NCBI GenBank assembly: GCA_035578175.1
Contig: JAQMRL010000002.1
Coordinates: 133,674,171-133,738,170 of the forward strand
Source: Catonia carolina
Lineage: Eukaryota > Arthropoda > Insecta > Hemiptera > Achilidae
DNA: 64,000 nt
Direction of reading: 5' to 3'
Below are positions 36,842 through 49,279 of the stretch, in pieces. Every line of letters starts with the position of its first letter. Position 1 is the stretch's first letter. A model generated the notes under the pieces. It ran no database searches. It was not told the origin of the DNA and worked only from the letters and a program-made list of their open reading frames with translations. The position numbers were made by a program, and so were the translations under genes.

Positions 36842-37489
36842 AACCAGTAGAAAGAATGAGACTAAAACAAAAGTTTACGGAATGTTTGTTAAATTATTCA
36901 TTATATTTAAAATTTCAGAAAATGATTTCAAAATATTTTACATAAGTACCTAAAAATTTAAGCTAGGAGGGTTAAAAGTTAATTACTGACTTGAAAAAAA
37001 AATTAATTTTATTAGACAGTAAAATAAGTGAAGCGGAATGCAGTGACTAGAGTGTGGTGATGTACTGAACAATTAATTGATGAGTAAAATTTCAAGTAAA
37101 ACGTGACAATTAAAGCCAAGTTGTAAGTAATAATTTTGAAGGGCATTGTAGATTGCCTACGAGTAATTTTAGAGAGCCATGTGTTGTCAGTGGCCTCCAC
37201 AGCATGACTGAATTTAACTAAAGATTTCAACATTATACCGTTAGATTTATATTTTGATACACACTCGTTAGTATTTCCCTAACTCTTTTCGGCAATACCG
37301 AGCGGTCAACCGTGGAACCGACTTGGGAAAGAAGCAACCAAAAAACGAACATGTTCTTACTAATTAACGATTTAAGAAATTTTCTTTCACCTTGGAATAT
37401 ATTATAAATTATCTGTTCTAATGAAGTAAATACATCTATAAACCGCACCGACTTTCTCGTTAGTCATCAGGTCTACATTTTTTGGCCAA
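36842..37489. other. Intergenic, nothing recognised
   Basis: Minus-strand frames at 37233-37012 and 37448-37233 have no similarity that I know and no flanking signals. Confidence 0.45.
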
Positions 37490-37575
37490 CCCATCGATGT
37501 AATGATCAGTGTAATTGGCTTCTGCGCCAATGATTCCGGGTTCAATTCTCGAAACAGTTCTGGAATTTTTTCATC
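37490..37575 (+). mobile_element. tRNA-like SINE head, copy 2
   Basis: GATGTAATGATCAGTGTAAT, then an anticodon-arm-like ATTGGC/GCCAAT stem around TTCTGC and a B box GGGTTCAATTCTC (37538-37550). Better preserved than the 12.25-kb copy. Confidence 0.6.
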
Positions 37576-38224
37576 ACTTATTATTCATCACTCGTTTGCA
37601 TGCATTAACCTTAATATGCATTACTATCGGACATGTATAAATCTATTTTAATGTGGTTTTCTTTAACTGAGCATTGCGAATTGCATTGTTATTTTATTGT
37701 TATTCCATACTTAATATTGCTGAATGTTGAATTTTACACCATGTCTGTTCTTATTCTTTATAATTTAATATCAATGTTTTCTTATCTTTTGGTTGTTCTA
37801 TATAGTACAGTTAAAGATTCAAAAAAAGTCTATTTATCAATGGTTTATAACTTAATATCTTTTTGGTCTTTAATTTTCAGTCAAAAACTAAATGATTAGG
37901 CGTGGAAGGAGGGGTAACTTCTAGAAGCGTTTTCTGCAGGATGATGTTGTCACACTATGATGGAGATGAACTTGATGAAAATAGTGGTTGTAATGATGAA
38001 GTTTAAAATGCATGATAGTGATGATGATGTAATATATCATCGGAAAACTTAATACTAAATTAAAACTTAAATCATTACTTATTGCACTGAGCAATGGCCT
38101 GCTTTAACACATTCACCTTACACTATTACTTAGCTTGAATGGCTCGATCCTCTTAAACCTTCTATGTTCATTATTGTAAAGTTTAATTGCTTTAGTATTG
38201 GTGTACGAAATATCATCTTTATTG
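37576..38224. other. Intergenic, nothing recognised
   Basis: A plus-strand open frame at 37633-37899 encodes a hydrophobic Phe/Tyr/Leu-rich peptide of low complexity; I regard it as chance in AT-rich DNA. Confidence 0.45.
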
Positions 38225-38752
38225 AAATTTAGCATCATCTGCGTACGAAACGTTTAGAACTTAACCGCCGCCAGAAGTTACTCTTCTGCTTAATTAATTC
38301 TCGATCAAGATTAAACCTCCGCTCCAAAATTTTAATATACAAATTCCTATTAAGACCAATGTAGATTTTATGGTGTCTAGCTCTTTGGAATAGCGGCAGA
38401 GAGTAATTTAAAGTCGATCCAGGCCTTTCAATAAAAATTCTTAAGACTTGCTTCTGGCGCTCCTTTTTATGTAAGCAATAAAACCCTCCACGACGATTTC
38501 AAAATTCCTACAGTAAAAGAGGTGACCGCGTCCTTGTGTAATACATTTCACGAAAGACTAGATGACCATCCAAACCAACTAGCCCGTGATCTAGCTACGA
38601 GGAATTTTCCAACTGTGCGTCGTTTAAAGCAAAAATGGAGTAGAGACGTTTTGGTCTGAATAACTGACAATACCCGAAGTTTTGAACGGAGAATGTATCA
38701 CTGGGTACCTCTTCTCCTTAAAGAGAAATACCCAATTAAAGACAAAAAAAAT
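38225..38752 (+). mobile_element. Jockey-type LINE family A fragment, copy 3, with A-tail
   Basis: Reads (with frameshifts) SSRLNLRSKILIYKF-like RT sequence, then GAPFYVSNKTLHDDFKIPT, VKEVTASLCNTFHERLDDHP and NQLARDLATRNFPTVRRLKQ, KWSRDVLV and a stop near 38658. The 3'UTR repeats the TATCACTGGGTACCTCTTCT segment of the other copies and ends AAAGACAAAAAAAA. Confidence 0.82.
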
Positions 38753-39039
38753 ATTGGTGTGAACATGTAGACAAGCTTCATGTTTAGAAGAGAATCTTCA
38801 TATCTCATTGGGATTGAACGAAATGTTGAGATCGTTTTGCAGATCAGTGATCGTCACAGATTACATATTATACCTAGGAGCACCAACCGTGGCTTTTAGT
38901 ACATAGTTCTGGAAAATTTTTGTAATTTTGTCTGAATTCCTTTAGCACATATCCACAGTTTAATACCATAAATCCAGATGGGTAAACCACAAAACCCACA
39001 TCCAAGTCGGGTTGACTGATGTCCCAGTACATTTTATTG

Positions 39040-39436
39040 TTGTTTAGGTCATCAGCCGAAAAGCTGGTTTGAACTCCTAGAGGTTCATTTTACTAAGTAA
39101 AATGAGGAGCGAGGTGGTTTACCATTACCTTTCTCAATGAGTAAAAACGTATGCTCATCAGCAAGCCAGGCTCTCTGAAAAGCAACTACTTTCCACCTTA
39201 GCAAATGACACCTTCACTTCATTCACCACCGGGTCTGGCTGTAAAATGAATTTCATTACTTAACAGGAAATAATTCTGACTAGTGTATTTTACACCTCTA
39301 CGTCTTCTGTTCTTTAATGGTTCAGTCATATAATTGGCTGACCATGTGATAAGAAAAATTAACTAATTTTTTGTAGCATTGGAACCGGCAAATCGAGTGC
39401 AAAAAAATCAACACTCCACCTGAATGTTATGGGTAG
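39040..39436 (+). mobile_element. SINE-like family A, copy 4 (near full length)
   Basis: Starts TTGTTGTTTAGGTCATCAGC and includes AAAGCTGGTTTGAAC (B-box-like), CACTTCATTCACCACCGGGT and the end GTGCAAAAAAATCAACACTC to GTTATGGG. About 397 bp. Confidence 0.8.
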
Positions 39437-42380
39437 TAATTTTTGGATGGGTACTATATTTCATTATAAATGAATAGAATAGAAATCACTTTTGTGTAAA
39501 ACAAAATTTTTAAATCTTAATTCACAGCCGTACAAATTTAGTTTAATAATGATTTAATTAGTATTAAAGTAACACTAGTTTCATTGTATTAAATTATGGT
39601 TTGGTACGTTCATTGGGAAGAGTTCACTTGAAATTTTCCATGAAAGTTAAAGAAAAACGTTCAAGGCCTTATACGTTACAATTTGGAATACTTAAATGAA
39701 GTTTTTCTAGTCAGTACAAATTCATACGATGTGAATAAATTCCAAATATTTTTGGAAAGTTGAATTTCTGCGACAAGTATTTATTGATAAAACAACCATC
39801 CTGGTCCGTGTTCGGTGTTTTATAACACATATATCTCAAACGTGTCTTTTATCCTGATTTACAAGAATTACTTAGAAAAAACATCTCCGTATTCTCAACT
39901 TTCTATCGTCGTAAAACTTTGCAACTTTTTTAAATATACTCTCTATATTAAACTTATTAGTCAACATTAAATTACTAATTAAATAACACCGACACGAAGG
40001 TTGAAACATTTTAAATTGACAAACAAATTCAACACAAAGAAAAAATCTTAAATATCTCGTATACTTGAAAAAATTTAGTTTTTAAAATATAATTTATTTG
40101 GACTTTCTAAATCTAGCTTGTTCGAGAATTTTTTCAGAATTGACCACCAAGTATCAAGTTACAATTTAATTTCTCATTGCAGTTTCTTAATCCTTTACCA
40201 GTAAGTGATCGTTCATTTGAACTCTGCCTTTCTTATTTCAATAATTCATATTAGTCTAAAATGTTTGGATGTTTTTATTATCTAAAATTTCTTTATTTCC
40301 AATAATTAACATTTGAATTAATTTCTATCCCGAGTGTTTTCTTTCCCAATCGACTTCTCCGTTAAATCATTTTTGTGTTTATTAACAATATGTTTCGGTC
40401 TTTCTTATTTAAAAAGAGTAGATGGCCGTTTTGATAAGTCTTCTGCCACAAATTCTAGTAGTGTGTTTTTAAATAAAGGGCTTTATACACTCAAGAGTTT
40501 CTTAAATGCACTCAGTTTCATGGATGGTTTAATTTTCCACTCTCCCTCCTTATTCTATTGCCTCCCATAATCTTCTCTATAATTGTTTTTTAATATTTTT
40601 TCAGATTCTCTAACAAACTTTTGTTGTTTAAGTTTCGCATCCATAGATTACGTCAGGTTTGATAAAGGCTTACATCTTAGTTTCACGTGAAAAGAGAGGC
40701 GTTTTTTATGCATATGCCTACTGTCTGGTCTTTCTAGTTTCGTTTCTTCTTTCTTTCAAAAATACTCCTTTTCCAAGCCTTATTGCGAATTAAATATTTC
40801 TTTTAAATATTTAAATTCCATAAGTTTTAAAATTCATTTTAGATTTTATTCTCTTCGGAGACTGTTCCATTTTGTATTTTTAAACACCTCGTAAGACTAA
40901 AATTTAAAGAAAATTGGGAGTGTACAGTAACTACAAGTTTGCAGCAAAAATTATTTTCTTGGTTTAATTTGGTTCTATTATAGTTCAGGAAGATAGTCTC
41001 CGAAATACAAATATTCATATTAAATTTTCCATCCGTAGACAGACTTTAACCTTGGCGACATTTTATTCCTTTATATCTTACCGACTTGCCAAATGAAACG
41101 CATAGGGCTATACGAAAATATGTATAGATTCTGTTTACATTTGAGTTAAATAATATGTATTTAATACTGGTAAGTAAAATAGTATATAGCTACTTATTTA
41201 ACAAGCTGACTAGTGTGAGTATGATATCTGATATCGTTATAAACTCTTGCAAGCAAGTCCTGAGATTCAGAGCGAGACATCTATTGCACATCAACCTTCA
41301 CTACGTAATCGTAATTACGGAGGCTTATCTATCTGGTTAGTGTTAGTAGAATAACTCAAGAAAAATCTGATGAGTCTTGGCTGGTTACAATATAATTGTA
41401 GTAATCTGATATTCTTGTTCATATACATATTGTAATAATTTGTGTTTTCAATTATCATACTACCCAGCTTTCTTTCGCACTTTTTGATTAAAAAATCCAT
41501 TACATTTTATACTACAATGAACATTTTTGTGGTTTGTTAATCATTTTTAACTTTAATTTTTTCTTATGTAGCCAGCCTACTAAACAATATCCTTCAAATC
41601 CTGATGTTCGTACAAAAAATGTTATCATGAAAATGAATATTGTCAAAAAATGTGAATAAAAAATTTCGTCATGTAATCTACATATAAAGACATTATAACC
41701 ACATGTTGAATAATTTTCACACGGTCCAATCACAAATTATAAATTCGTCAATACAGTCCTTAATAACTGGTGTATTTAACGGTCTTTAATAGTTTGATAA
41801 ACAAACTTTTTTTTAATATTTTTCAATTTCTAACGACGAACAAGTTGATACAATTTAAATTATTGTTTTTTTTTAATAAAATGTATTTCTTTTATAATCA
41901 GTTTTTTGTAAAATGTAAATATAAATTTTAAATAAGGACGAAAAAAAAATCTAAATAACTTTCTTAGAATTAAAATATGAATCGGTTTCTTTAAAAAACA
42001 GACTTAAGTTTCTAATTTGTATTTCATGCAAAGGAATTTATTGAATTTTGAGAGCTATTTCGACTGAAACATCCCTATAGCACTGCAACGTGATTGATGT
42101 ACTATTTGTATAAAAAGAAAATTATACAAAAAATTTATTCTACTAATTGCTTAACACAAGCCTAATACTCATTATTTTTGGTATAGTTAACAAATTATAA
42201 AAATAGGATATTGCTTCCTCAAAGAATAGAAAATTTATTTTAGTAACTTATTCTATTAGTAAACAGATATATTTATTTGAGTAATAAACATAGGGAAAAT
42301 TTTACTTTCAAATTGTACCATATCAGAAGTTTTTAAACATTTAGCTCAACAGTAAGTTACCTAAAGAGCTACACTTGTTC
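39437..42380. other. 2.9 kb AT-rich intergenic, nothing recognised
   Basis: Several short open frames (40334-40570 plus; 41155-41340 plus; 41500-41315 and 41733-41512 minus) look random: no known motif, signal peptide context or splice pattern. Confidence 0.5.
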
Positions 42381-43590
42381 CTTAAGCTTTTATATTTTTT
42401 TTAAATTTTAAAAATTCAACGTCGTCTCACCTGGAATACTCACATTGACAAAACAAGAAAGTTGTTCAAGAAACGTCACAAACAACCAGTTACTTTACTC
42501 AGTAGACGCGCACGTCTACCCATTAATTTAAAATTGTTAACCTATCGGTTGGTAACGTAATCTCTACTACGTCGTTTATGGACTTACGGCTGCCAAATCT
42601 TCGGTTCACCTAAACCTGGTGTTACCAACAAACTTCAACGTATCCAATATAAATGCCTACGTATTATTGTCAATGTCCCCTGGTATACTGTGGACAATTC
42701 GAACTGGTACAACTCTTGTTCTACGTGTACACAACACAGTTCCGCATAAAATATAGGCTATCCATAAACTATTCTTTCAACAAAGTCTACTAATATACGC
42801 AAATTTTAATATACGCAAATGCCTAAAACCTTATTTCAATGAAAAAACATACAAATAATTATTTCATTTAAAATATGTATTTTAAATGGCACAGCTAAAC
42901 CGAGCAATCTACAAAAATTACAAGCCTTTCAGTCAAAATGCCTACGTTTAATCACCTGCGCACCTTTTTATGTCAACAACAAAGTTCTACATGACGACCT
43001 TAATATTCCGTTCATAAGTGAAGTAGTTAAGTCCAGCTACAGTGTTTTTCACAGAAAATTGCATAATCACCCCAACGAATTAATCACCAAACTATCGGAT
43101 GCATCACTACCAGGAAATCCGCAGCGCAGGTTGAAACGTCAATGGGCCAGAGATCTTCTATAAAGTGATTTATTTTATTTTTCTTTCTTCTTTTTTTTCT
43201 TATGTTGTTATTTATCATTAATGTATCATGAACTTTATTTCATAGAACATATACCAATGGGTATCACTGTTCTTTTTCATTTATTTATTTTTATTTTTTA
43301 TTTGTTATTTTTTTTCCTTGTCATCCTTTGTTTACTATCATCTAATTTGCTCGTTGTATCTTCGTATATAGTTGCAAATAAAGTTATTAAAGTTAAAAAA
43401 AAAAAAATGTATTTCATTTGTCCCAGTAAAAATTTAAACTATAAATTACAAGAACTAGACTGCAAAATCTCACTAAACTATACACTACAGACGCAAACAA
43501 CAAACTAAACAAATTTGTCTGAATATAATATAATGAAAATAAAAAAATATACGAAAAGAAATTAGTCACATCATTATGTCTGATAGATAA
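42381..43590 (+). mobile_element. Jockey-type LINE family D fragment (host of a nested insertion)
   Basis: 42385-42730 reads RRLTWNTHIDKTRKLFKKRH and PKPGVTNKLQRIQYKCLRII then VNVPWYTVDNSNW, a diverged Jockey-clade RT C-terminus. Its noncoding downstream part, 42731-42882, resumes at 43415-43590 after an inserted element. The same noncoding part is uninterrupted at about 55680-56035. Confidence 0.78.
42883..43406 (+). mobile_element. Nested Jockey-type LINE 3' insertion with 8-bp target-site duplication
   Basis: A 524-bp piece flanked by ATGTATTT (42875-42882 and 43407-43414). It encodes the polymerase C-terminus (NGTAKPSNLQKLQAFQSKCL, APFYVNNKVLHDDLNIPF, ending PQRRLKRQWARDLL and stop at about 43162), an AT-rich 3'UTR with AATAAA near 43377, and an A-tail of about 13. 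Confidence 0.88.
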
Positions 43591-43754
43591 TTAATAACAA
43601 CAGTGAAAATAAAGCATAGTGACCATGCGCGAGTCGCACATTACGGTAGCAATTGTATACTTTTGTGACTGTACCGTCGTTGCATGGCGAGAGGCAAAGA
43701 GTGGAGTCGATAAACACCGAGGCTGCTAGTGCGAATTCGAATTGTCCAAGGTAT

Positions 43755-44098
43755 ACAAAAAAAATGAAACGTTACACAACGACCTAACAATTTCATACGT
43801 TACCTACGTTATCCTTCGCTTTTACAGGGTTTCAAACAAAAACTCCCTGAAAACGAAAACCAGCTTATACACGTCCTTAACTCATTAAACTTACCTCAAA
43901 ACCCGCAAAGGCGTCTTTCTAGACGTTGGAGTAGAGTTACGGGGTAAGCTACATAAATTTATATGCACCCCGTAGACAGTTTTACTGTTGAGTGTTGTTC
44001 TCCTTAAACTGATTTCTCATGTCATTCCATTGTCATTATCATACATATAGGTTGGGAATTCACAGTTGTAAATACATAAATATTAGTAATAAGAAAAT
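43755..44098 (+). mobile_element. Jockey-type LINE C-terminus and 3'UTR fragment
   Basis: Plus-strand frame reads VFKQKLPENENQLIHVLNSL then NLPQNPQRRLSRRWSRVTG and a stop near 43950. The preceding RT part is cut short. The piece ends near an AATAAGAAAATAAAAAAG run. Confidence 0.7.
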
Positions 44099-45327
44099 AA
44101 AAAAGTATAGTTTATTTTAAGAATTGTAAAGTATTTATAATATAAAACTATATAATTTATAATAGGTCTATAGATTATTGTTAGCATATTAATTGTAAGA
44201 AAAGCCCATTTTATTAAATGAAAGCACGTATAAGAATCAGACCACCTGCACGCAGCAGCGCGTTTAATCATTAGATTATCCTAAACTGCCAATGGAAAAA
44301 TTTCACGTTTGTATACTAAAAGAATACACAGACACTACCAAGTAACTGTGGTCACTACAAGTCACTGTGGTCACTAATAACTAAGCAGTTGATGTGGCTT
44401 AGTTCTGTTTTCTTTAATTGGGAGTCTTAAAATCTAGATAACTACACAATCACTAAATTCGATGAAGAGATTAATATTATTACTTGTGGAAACAGGAGCC
44501 ACTCCCATTATTTCTTAAATTTGTCATGATGAATTAGCTTATTTAAACAAAAAGAATTATAATATCATTGCAGATGGTTTTAATTTATGATTGTGTATTA
44601 ATAGATATAGTATATAAATGAAGTAATTTGTAATCCCACCTTTGTCCTATAATTCATTTATTAAAAGGTTAAATCGATGAAACTCAAATTAATTAGCAAC
44701 GTTTAAAGCTATACAAACATAAGACGAAAGTAAACAAAACTGTTTTAAATTCAGTACAGTATAGTTGAAAATACGTGTTTAATTATAAACATAAGGACCT
44801 TTAATTTGGATAAATAAATAATAATTTCATTAAATATTGCTTAATTAACAACTTCTGAATACTACAGAATCAAATCAACTAGCACACAGTAAATAATAAT
44901 AATAATAAATAAAGGTAAATATTGACATATAAAATTCACCTTGAACTTTCCTAACCTTGGAAAATAAGTGGTAATTAATTAAATGTTAGAGCAATAATAA
45001 AGCGATGAAAGTAATATAAGTATGTCTTTCTTTGTCGTTTTATTTCAGTCTTCTAATATTTTTGATAAGTACTCATTTCATAATTTCAGCCCTATGGAAA
45101 CTTCATTAAACTTTTTTCTATTTATATATTTAAACTATTTTTATTTTACTATATTTCAATTTATATTTAGGTACGTTATAAGTAAAAAAACAAGTAAACT
45201 TTTAGGCATAAAGTCACAAATAAAGGTCTACATTTTGTTTGTTTGGTTTAGGCAACCTTAATACATTTTAATGTATTAAACTATATAATTACGGAATTAC
45301 AATATCATTCATAGTTCAATATCATTG
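44099..45327. other. AT-rich intergenic, nothing recognised
   Basis: A plus-strand frame at 45022-45261 gives a Phe-rich low-complexity peptide, not supported as a gene. No repeats recognised. Confidence 0.5.
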
Positions 45328-46031
45328 AACCTATCACATCCGGACTAATATGGCGACCAGGCGATCCAAATGTCAAAAAGTAATTTACTCTTTAATATAG
45401 GTACAAAAAGTAAAACTAGTAAAAAAACGTTTACCCACAGTAGCAACGCCTACATCAGTACACACAATGCTTGAAAAAGTTTGTGAGTTTCGTCTGTTTC
45501 ACACACTACAAACCTTTTTTTGGAAACCTTCTTTTGGAAACTCAACCTTCTTAATGGCATAACTTCAGTTTCACTTGTTTCGTCTTGATGCTTTATATAC
45601 TACACTTTCCTTTTGAAAATAATGACTCAACCTTCTTAATGGCTTCAGTTTCACTCGTTTCGTCTGGACGTTGAACATAACTGATCATAGATTCAATTGT
45701 CTTGAACGCCTCAGAGTAACTCATTATAGGTTTGTTTTCATTCTTTTCGTGTTTTTTTTAGATTTTCTCATCGCTATAGCACACTATTTCTATGATGCCA
45801 CCGTCTACAATATCATTGACTTCATGTTCACTTAACTACTTCTTGACTTATCGTCATTAATTTCTTCACATCCAGGCTGATTTTTTACAAGCTTGTCATT
45901 CTGACTCACAAAAAACCAACGTTCCAGCAGCAACTTTCACTTTTCCATCCCTAATCATTTAGCTAACCAAAATTGAAAAATTAATTTGGAGATATACGTC
46001 TGGATATGGGAAGGTCCGGATGTGACAGGTT
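45328..46031 (-). mobile_element. pogo/Tigger-like DNA transposon relic
   Basis: AACCTATCACATCCGGAC (45328-45345) and GTCCGGATGTGACAGGTT (46014-46031) form terminal inverted repeats matching at 17 of 18 positions, with weaker similarity further in. Between them, minus-strand fragments read DGKVKVAAGTLVF, EHEVNDIVDGGIIEIV and PIMSYSEAFKTIESMISYV, resembling the acidic C-terminal tail of Tigger/jerky-type transposases. The DDE catalytic part is missing. A short internal duplication is present at about 45520-45665. Confidence 0.65.
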
Positions 46032-46349
46032 GCACTTACTGTAAATAGATATGATTAAAGTTGTTTTGGTTGCTTAGACTACAAATTTAATTCCTGGTTG
46101 AAATCCCAGATAGTGTCTAGACATTCGTACACGGTAAAACCTACTGATATTGTTGACGTCTATCGAAAAATGATTTACCCCTATGTACTTGTCGGTACTA
46201 AAATCGTTGCAGTATTCACATTAGCTCTTCTGAAGAAACCAACCAATCTGCGTTTGAGCCTTCTCCGCGAACTACCTATTGTCGTTTGCACGTTCAGTTG
46301 GCTCAATGTATCTTATGAGGATCGTCACTGCTATTAGCGCAACTAAAAC

Positions 46350-46435
46350 CATCAATTAAAGGCATCTGGATGTGTATGTAACTACATTTTTTCATCAATT
46401 AAAGGCATCTGGATGTGTATGTAACTACATTTTTT
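46350..46435. repeat. Perfect 43-bp tandem duplication
   Basis: The unit beginning CATCAATTAAAGGCATCTGG occurs at 46350-46392 and again at 46393-46435 without a mismatch. No coding meaning seen. Confidence 0.92.
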
Positions 46436-47000
46436 TAAACCTCTATAGAACACGTTTTTAGATTTTTAAGGTAGAACTACAATTTAATTTTTGCTTAACA
46501 GAAAAATGTAGAATGTTTGCGTATGTATTATGTAGAATGTTTAATGAATATTTTAAAATATCTAAAAAAAACATTTTCTTCTATTAGGGGGGGGGGGCTT
46601 AAAATAAATATCTCATCTATTTTATGCAGACCTACTAAGCCTTCATATTCCCTCGCCAAACTTTCTAAACACTGCGTGATAAATGTAAACAAATGACGCA
46701 ATCAGTTATAAAAAAACCTAAAGAATCTTTCCCAGTACAGATATCGAAAAAAATATTTCACATTTGTTATCCGCGTATGAAGTTGAGTATAAACTTATAG
46801 AGTTAATTATTAATTAATAGTCATACAGACTACTCTACATTATAAAGGTTGGGGCGCGTAGGAGGGGAATGTTATTGGTTATGATGGCATTGATTGATCA
46901 ACAAAGCCGATGTTTGTGAATGTGCTAGTAGCAGTCAGAGCCCCTTAAGAAATACACTGTCCAATGCTGCTCCGTTTTGTCAACTGAACGTACAAACGAC
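46436..47000. other. Intergenic, nothing recognised
   Basis: Contains a 10-11 base G-run near 46587. A 106-codon plus-strand frame beginning at 46894 runs through the retroposon at 47013-47159 and is not considered coding. Confidence 0.5.
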
Positions 47001-47012
47001 TATAGTAGGCCT

Positions 47013-47159
47013 TACTTACTTACTTACTTACTGCCATGGCCACACATATCTAAGTAGATATTTAGCCGCACCAACACAGCCCCTCCACCTCTCTCGATGC
47101 CCCGTGTCTTCCTCCTGTTCATTATCCGATTATTCCGTCGGCCTACTATATAATATATA
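47013..47159 (-). mobile_element. 147-bp LINE-derived 3' end with (GTAA)n tail and 12-bp target-site duplication
   Basis: Flanked by TATAGTAGGCCT at 47001-47012 and 47160-47171. On the minus strand the insert ends GGCCATGGCAGTAAGTAAGT with four GTAA units, a simple-repeat tail typical of some LINEs. Too short to keep identifiable coding sequence. Confidence 0.72.
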
Positions 47160-47171
47160 TATAGTAGGCCT

Positions 47172-47772
47172 ACTTGCCAAAAATATACCTCATGTAAGTT
47201 ATATTTTTAATTAAATGCGAAAATAATTATGAAGATCTTTTGCTACATCTGTGCCATTTGGTAAAAGTAAGTGATTATGTAGTGTTTTTTTTTGTGACGT
47301 GGTCAGTATATTGTGTATTTTACGTAGTACCATTTTGAATTGTATATATAAAACTAATTAAATTTTAAAATATTCATAAATCTTCAAAAATGTTTATAAA
47401 CCAAAAATACGTAGCTAACCAAATTTTTGAGACAGAAACCTTAATATTAGAAACACTTGAAAATGTTAATAGATAAAATGTAGTTTACGGTAGGGTTTAA
47501 AAAATAAACTAATTATTAAATTGAATTTCAGAGCGTAGAATACATGCTATATTTTGGTTATTTCAGTAACTGATATTATTACGATTATAATTCATGTATT
47601 GAATATTTTTGTAACAAAGAATCGTAATAAACTGATTTGTACATTTTCACGTTCTCTTGCCTATTTGAATATAAGAAGGAAAGTAGTTCCTGTTTTCGTG
47701 TAGATTTTTTGAAATCGAGTTTTCATTGGATCTACACGTTTTCAGACCCTCTGAACCCAAAAACTGTGTTTT
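47172..47772. other. Intergenic, nothing recognised
   Basis: AT-rich; leads directly into the R800 repeat. The plus frame 47637-47861 crosses the repeat border and is not a gene. Confidence 0.45.
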
Positions 47773-48570
47773 TAGCGATTGATCTGTGTGGGTGGGTGTG
47801 TGTGTGTGAACAGAATATCTCAAGAACGGAACATTGTACCAACTTGAAACTTAAAACTTAAGTTACATACTACTTCCGAACCCGACACGAATATTTTCAT
47901 CGAAATCGATCACCCAAAAGTAGCAGTTTATTCGTGTAATTTTTCATTTTTTTGCAATTTTCTCAAAAACTGGTCCTACGATTTTTTTAAAAATCGCCTG
48001 ATTTACTAAATTTTTTATGCTCTACAAGATAGGGTAGGCGCCATGTTTGCTGAAATTCTTCGTAAGGCTGTTTTCACGTAAACAAATTGTTTTTTTTTAA
48101 TATTACGCTTTCAATATGCATTTTAGCGCAATATAATAAAAAATGTAGAAAATTTAAAATCCTACAACTTTTAGTTCAAACATTTTTTGTATAACGCTTA
48201 GTTTAGCGGTAATTAGCGATTTTTTGTTTTTTCTCACGAAAACGAGTGAAAAATCTACTTTTTAAGATTTCTGCCTTAGTATGCATTTTACGACAAAAGT
48301 GTATACAAATCAAATTTATAGGAAATTAAAAGAACTACAATTTTTAGAGCATTTTTATCTGCAGAGCCTAGTTTAGCGTGAAAGAGTAATTTTCCGTATT
48401 TTTAAGCCAAATTGAGGTCAATTTTCATTTTGTGACTTTCAATCATGATTAAAATAAGGTTATATTGTTTGAGGTTAGTTTTTTGTTTAGTTCTAATGTT
48501 AGGTTATATTGGTCATTATTTGCATTGGCAAGAGAAAATTGTGTGAGTTTCGCACCAGATTTTTTTATTT
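47773..48570 (+). repeat. R800 dispersed noncoding repeat, copy 1
   Basis: Starts GCGATTGATCTGTGTGGGTG with a GT-rich head, then CAGAATATCTCAAGAACGGA, GGGTAGGCGCCATGTTTGCT, TATAACGCTTAGTTTAGCGG, and ends ATTTGCATTGGCAAGAGAAA. Collinear with 56036-56880 over its whole length with scattered differences. No open frame; element class unknown. Confidence 0.85.
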
Positions 48571-49225
48571 TATTCATGTATAAGATTTATTTCAATTATT
48601 TTAAACGAATATGCTAGTTGTATGTGTATTTATAGGAAATATTATAATATGTACTATATAGGCATTGTATTTTATTATTGAGCAAAAATATATACATTAT
48701 TATTATTATTATATTATTATTATTATTAAAAGTACACTTGAAAAATTGTGGACGTTAGAATTTCTCATATCTTTAGCTTAGCAGTTGAGTACCTTACATA
48801 ATGAGCCAACTAAGTGGCTAAGTTGTCATACTTATGTTACTGACCTGTTGTTTCATAACACTTTATGGAACGTAACCGTTCCATAAGTAGTGGTTTACAA
48901 TGACTAAGGTAGTTGATAATGGCCGTAAGCTGTTGGTGCATATTTAAATAATTAGAAAAAAAATTATTCGTACAAGTGCTAACGGAGTATGTACTAAATT
49001 TTGTTTAACGCTTAAACAATCTAACTGGCAGACAGTCTTTTCTTATTTTATCAAAGTAACTAAAGCTATATCATTACGTTTTGAAACCGATCTGGATAGA
49101 ATACGGTTCTTACATTTTACGAAACCGCTAACATGGGTAATACAGCTCAACTAGAGTTCTACAAGTCCCAGGATGTTCGAATTACAATGGATTCCTTGGT
49201 AAGTACGAAACAAGACTATTCACAA
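48571..49225. other. Intergenic with (ATT)n run
   Basis: A (ATT)n-type microsatellite at about 48700-48728; otherwise nothing recognised. Confidence 0.5.
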
Positions 49226-49279
49226 TGACTTTCAAGTTCCTTACATAAACCCATGACTCGATGACTTTCAAGTTCCTTA
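49226..49279. repeat. Short tandem duplication at a SINE target site
   Basis: ATGACTTTCAAGTTCCTTA occurs at about 49228 and again at 49261, just before the SINE insertion. Confidence 0.75.

Noticed and set aside
37490..37575. Possible functional tRNA gene
   Set aside because: Boxes are recognisable but the acceptor stem does not close and a second degenerate copy exists at 12.25 kb, so it is a SINE head.
37633..37899. Hydrophobic 88-codon plus-strand frame that could be read as a small membrane protein
   Set aside because: Phe/Tyr/Leu-rich low complexity typical of T-rich DNA; no start context, splice sites or similarity.
46894..47214. 106-codon plus-strand open frame
   Set aside because: It crosses both target-site duplications of a short retroposon and contains its tail repeat; no protein similarity seen.
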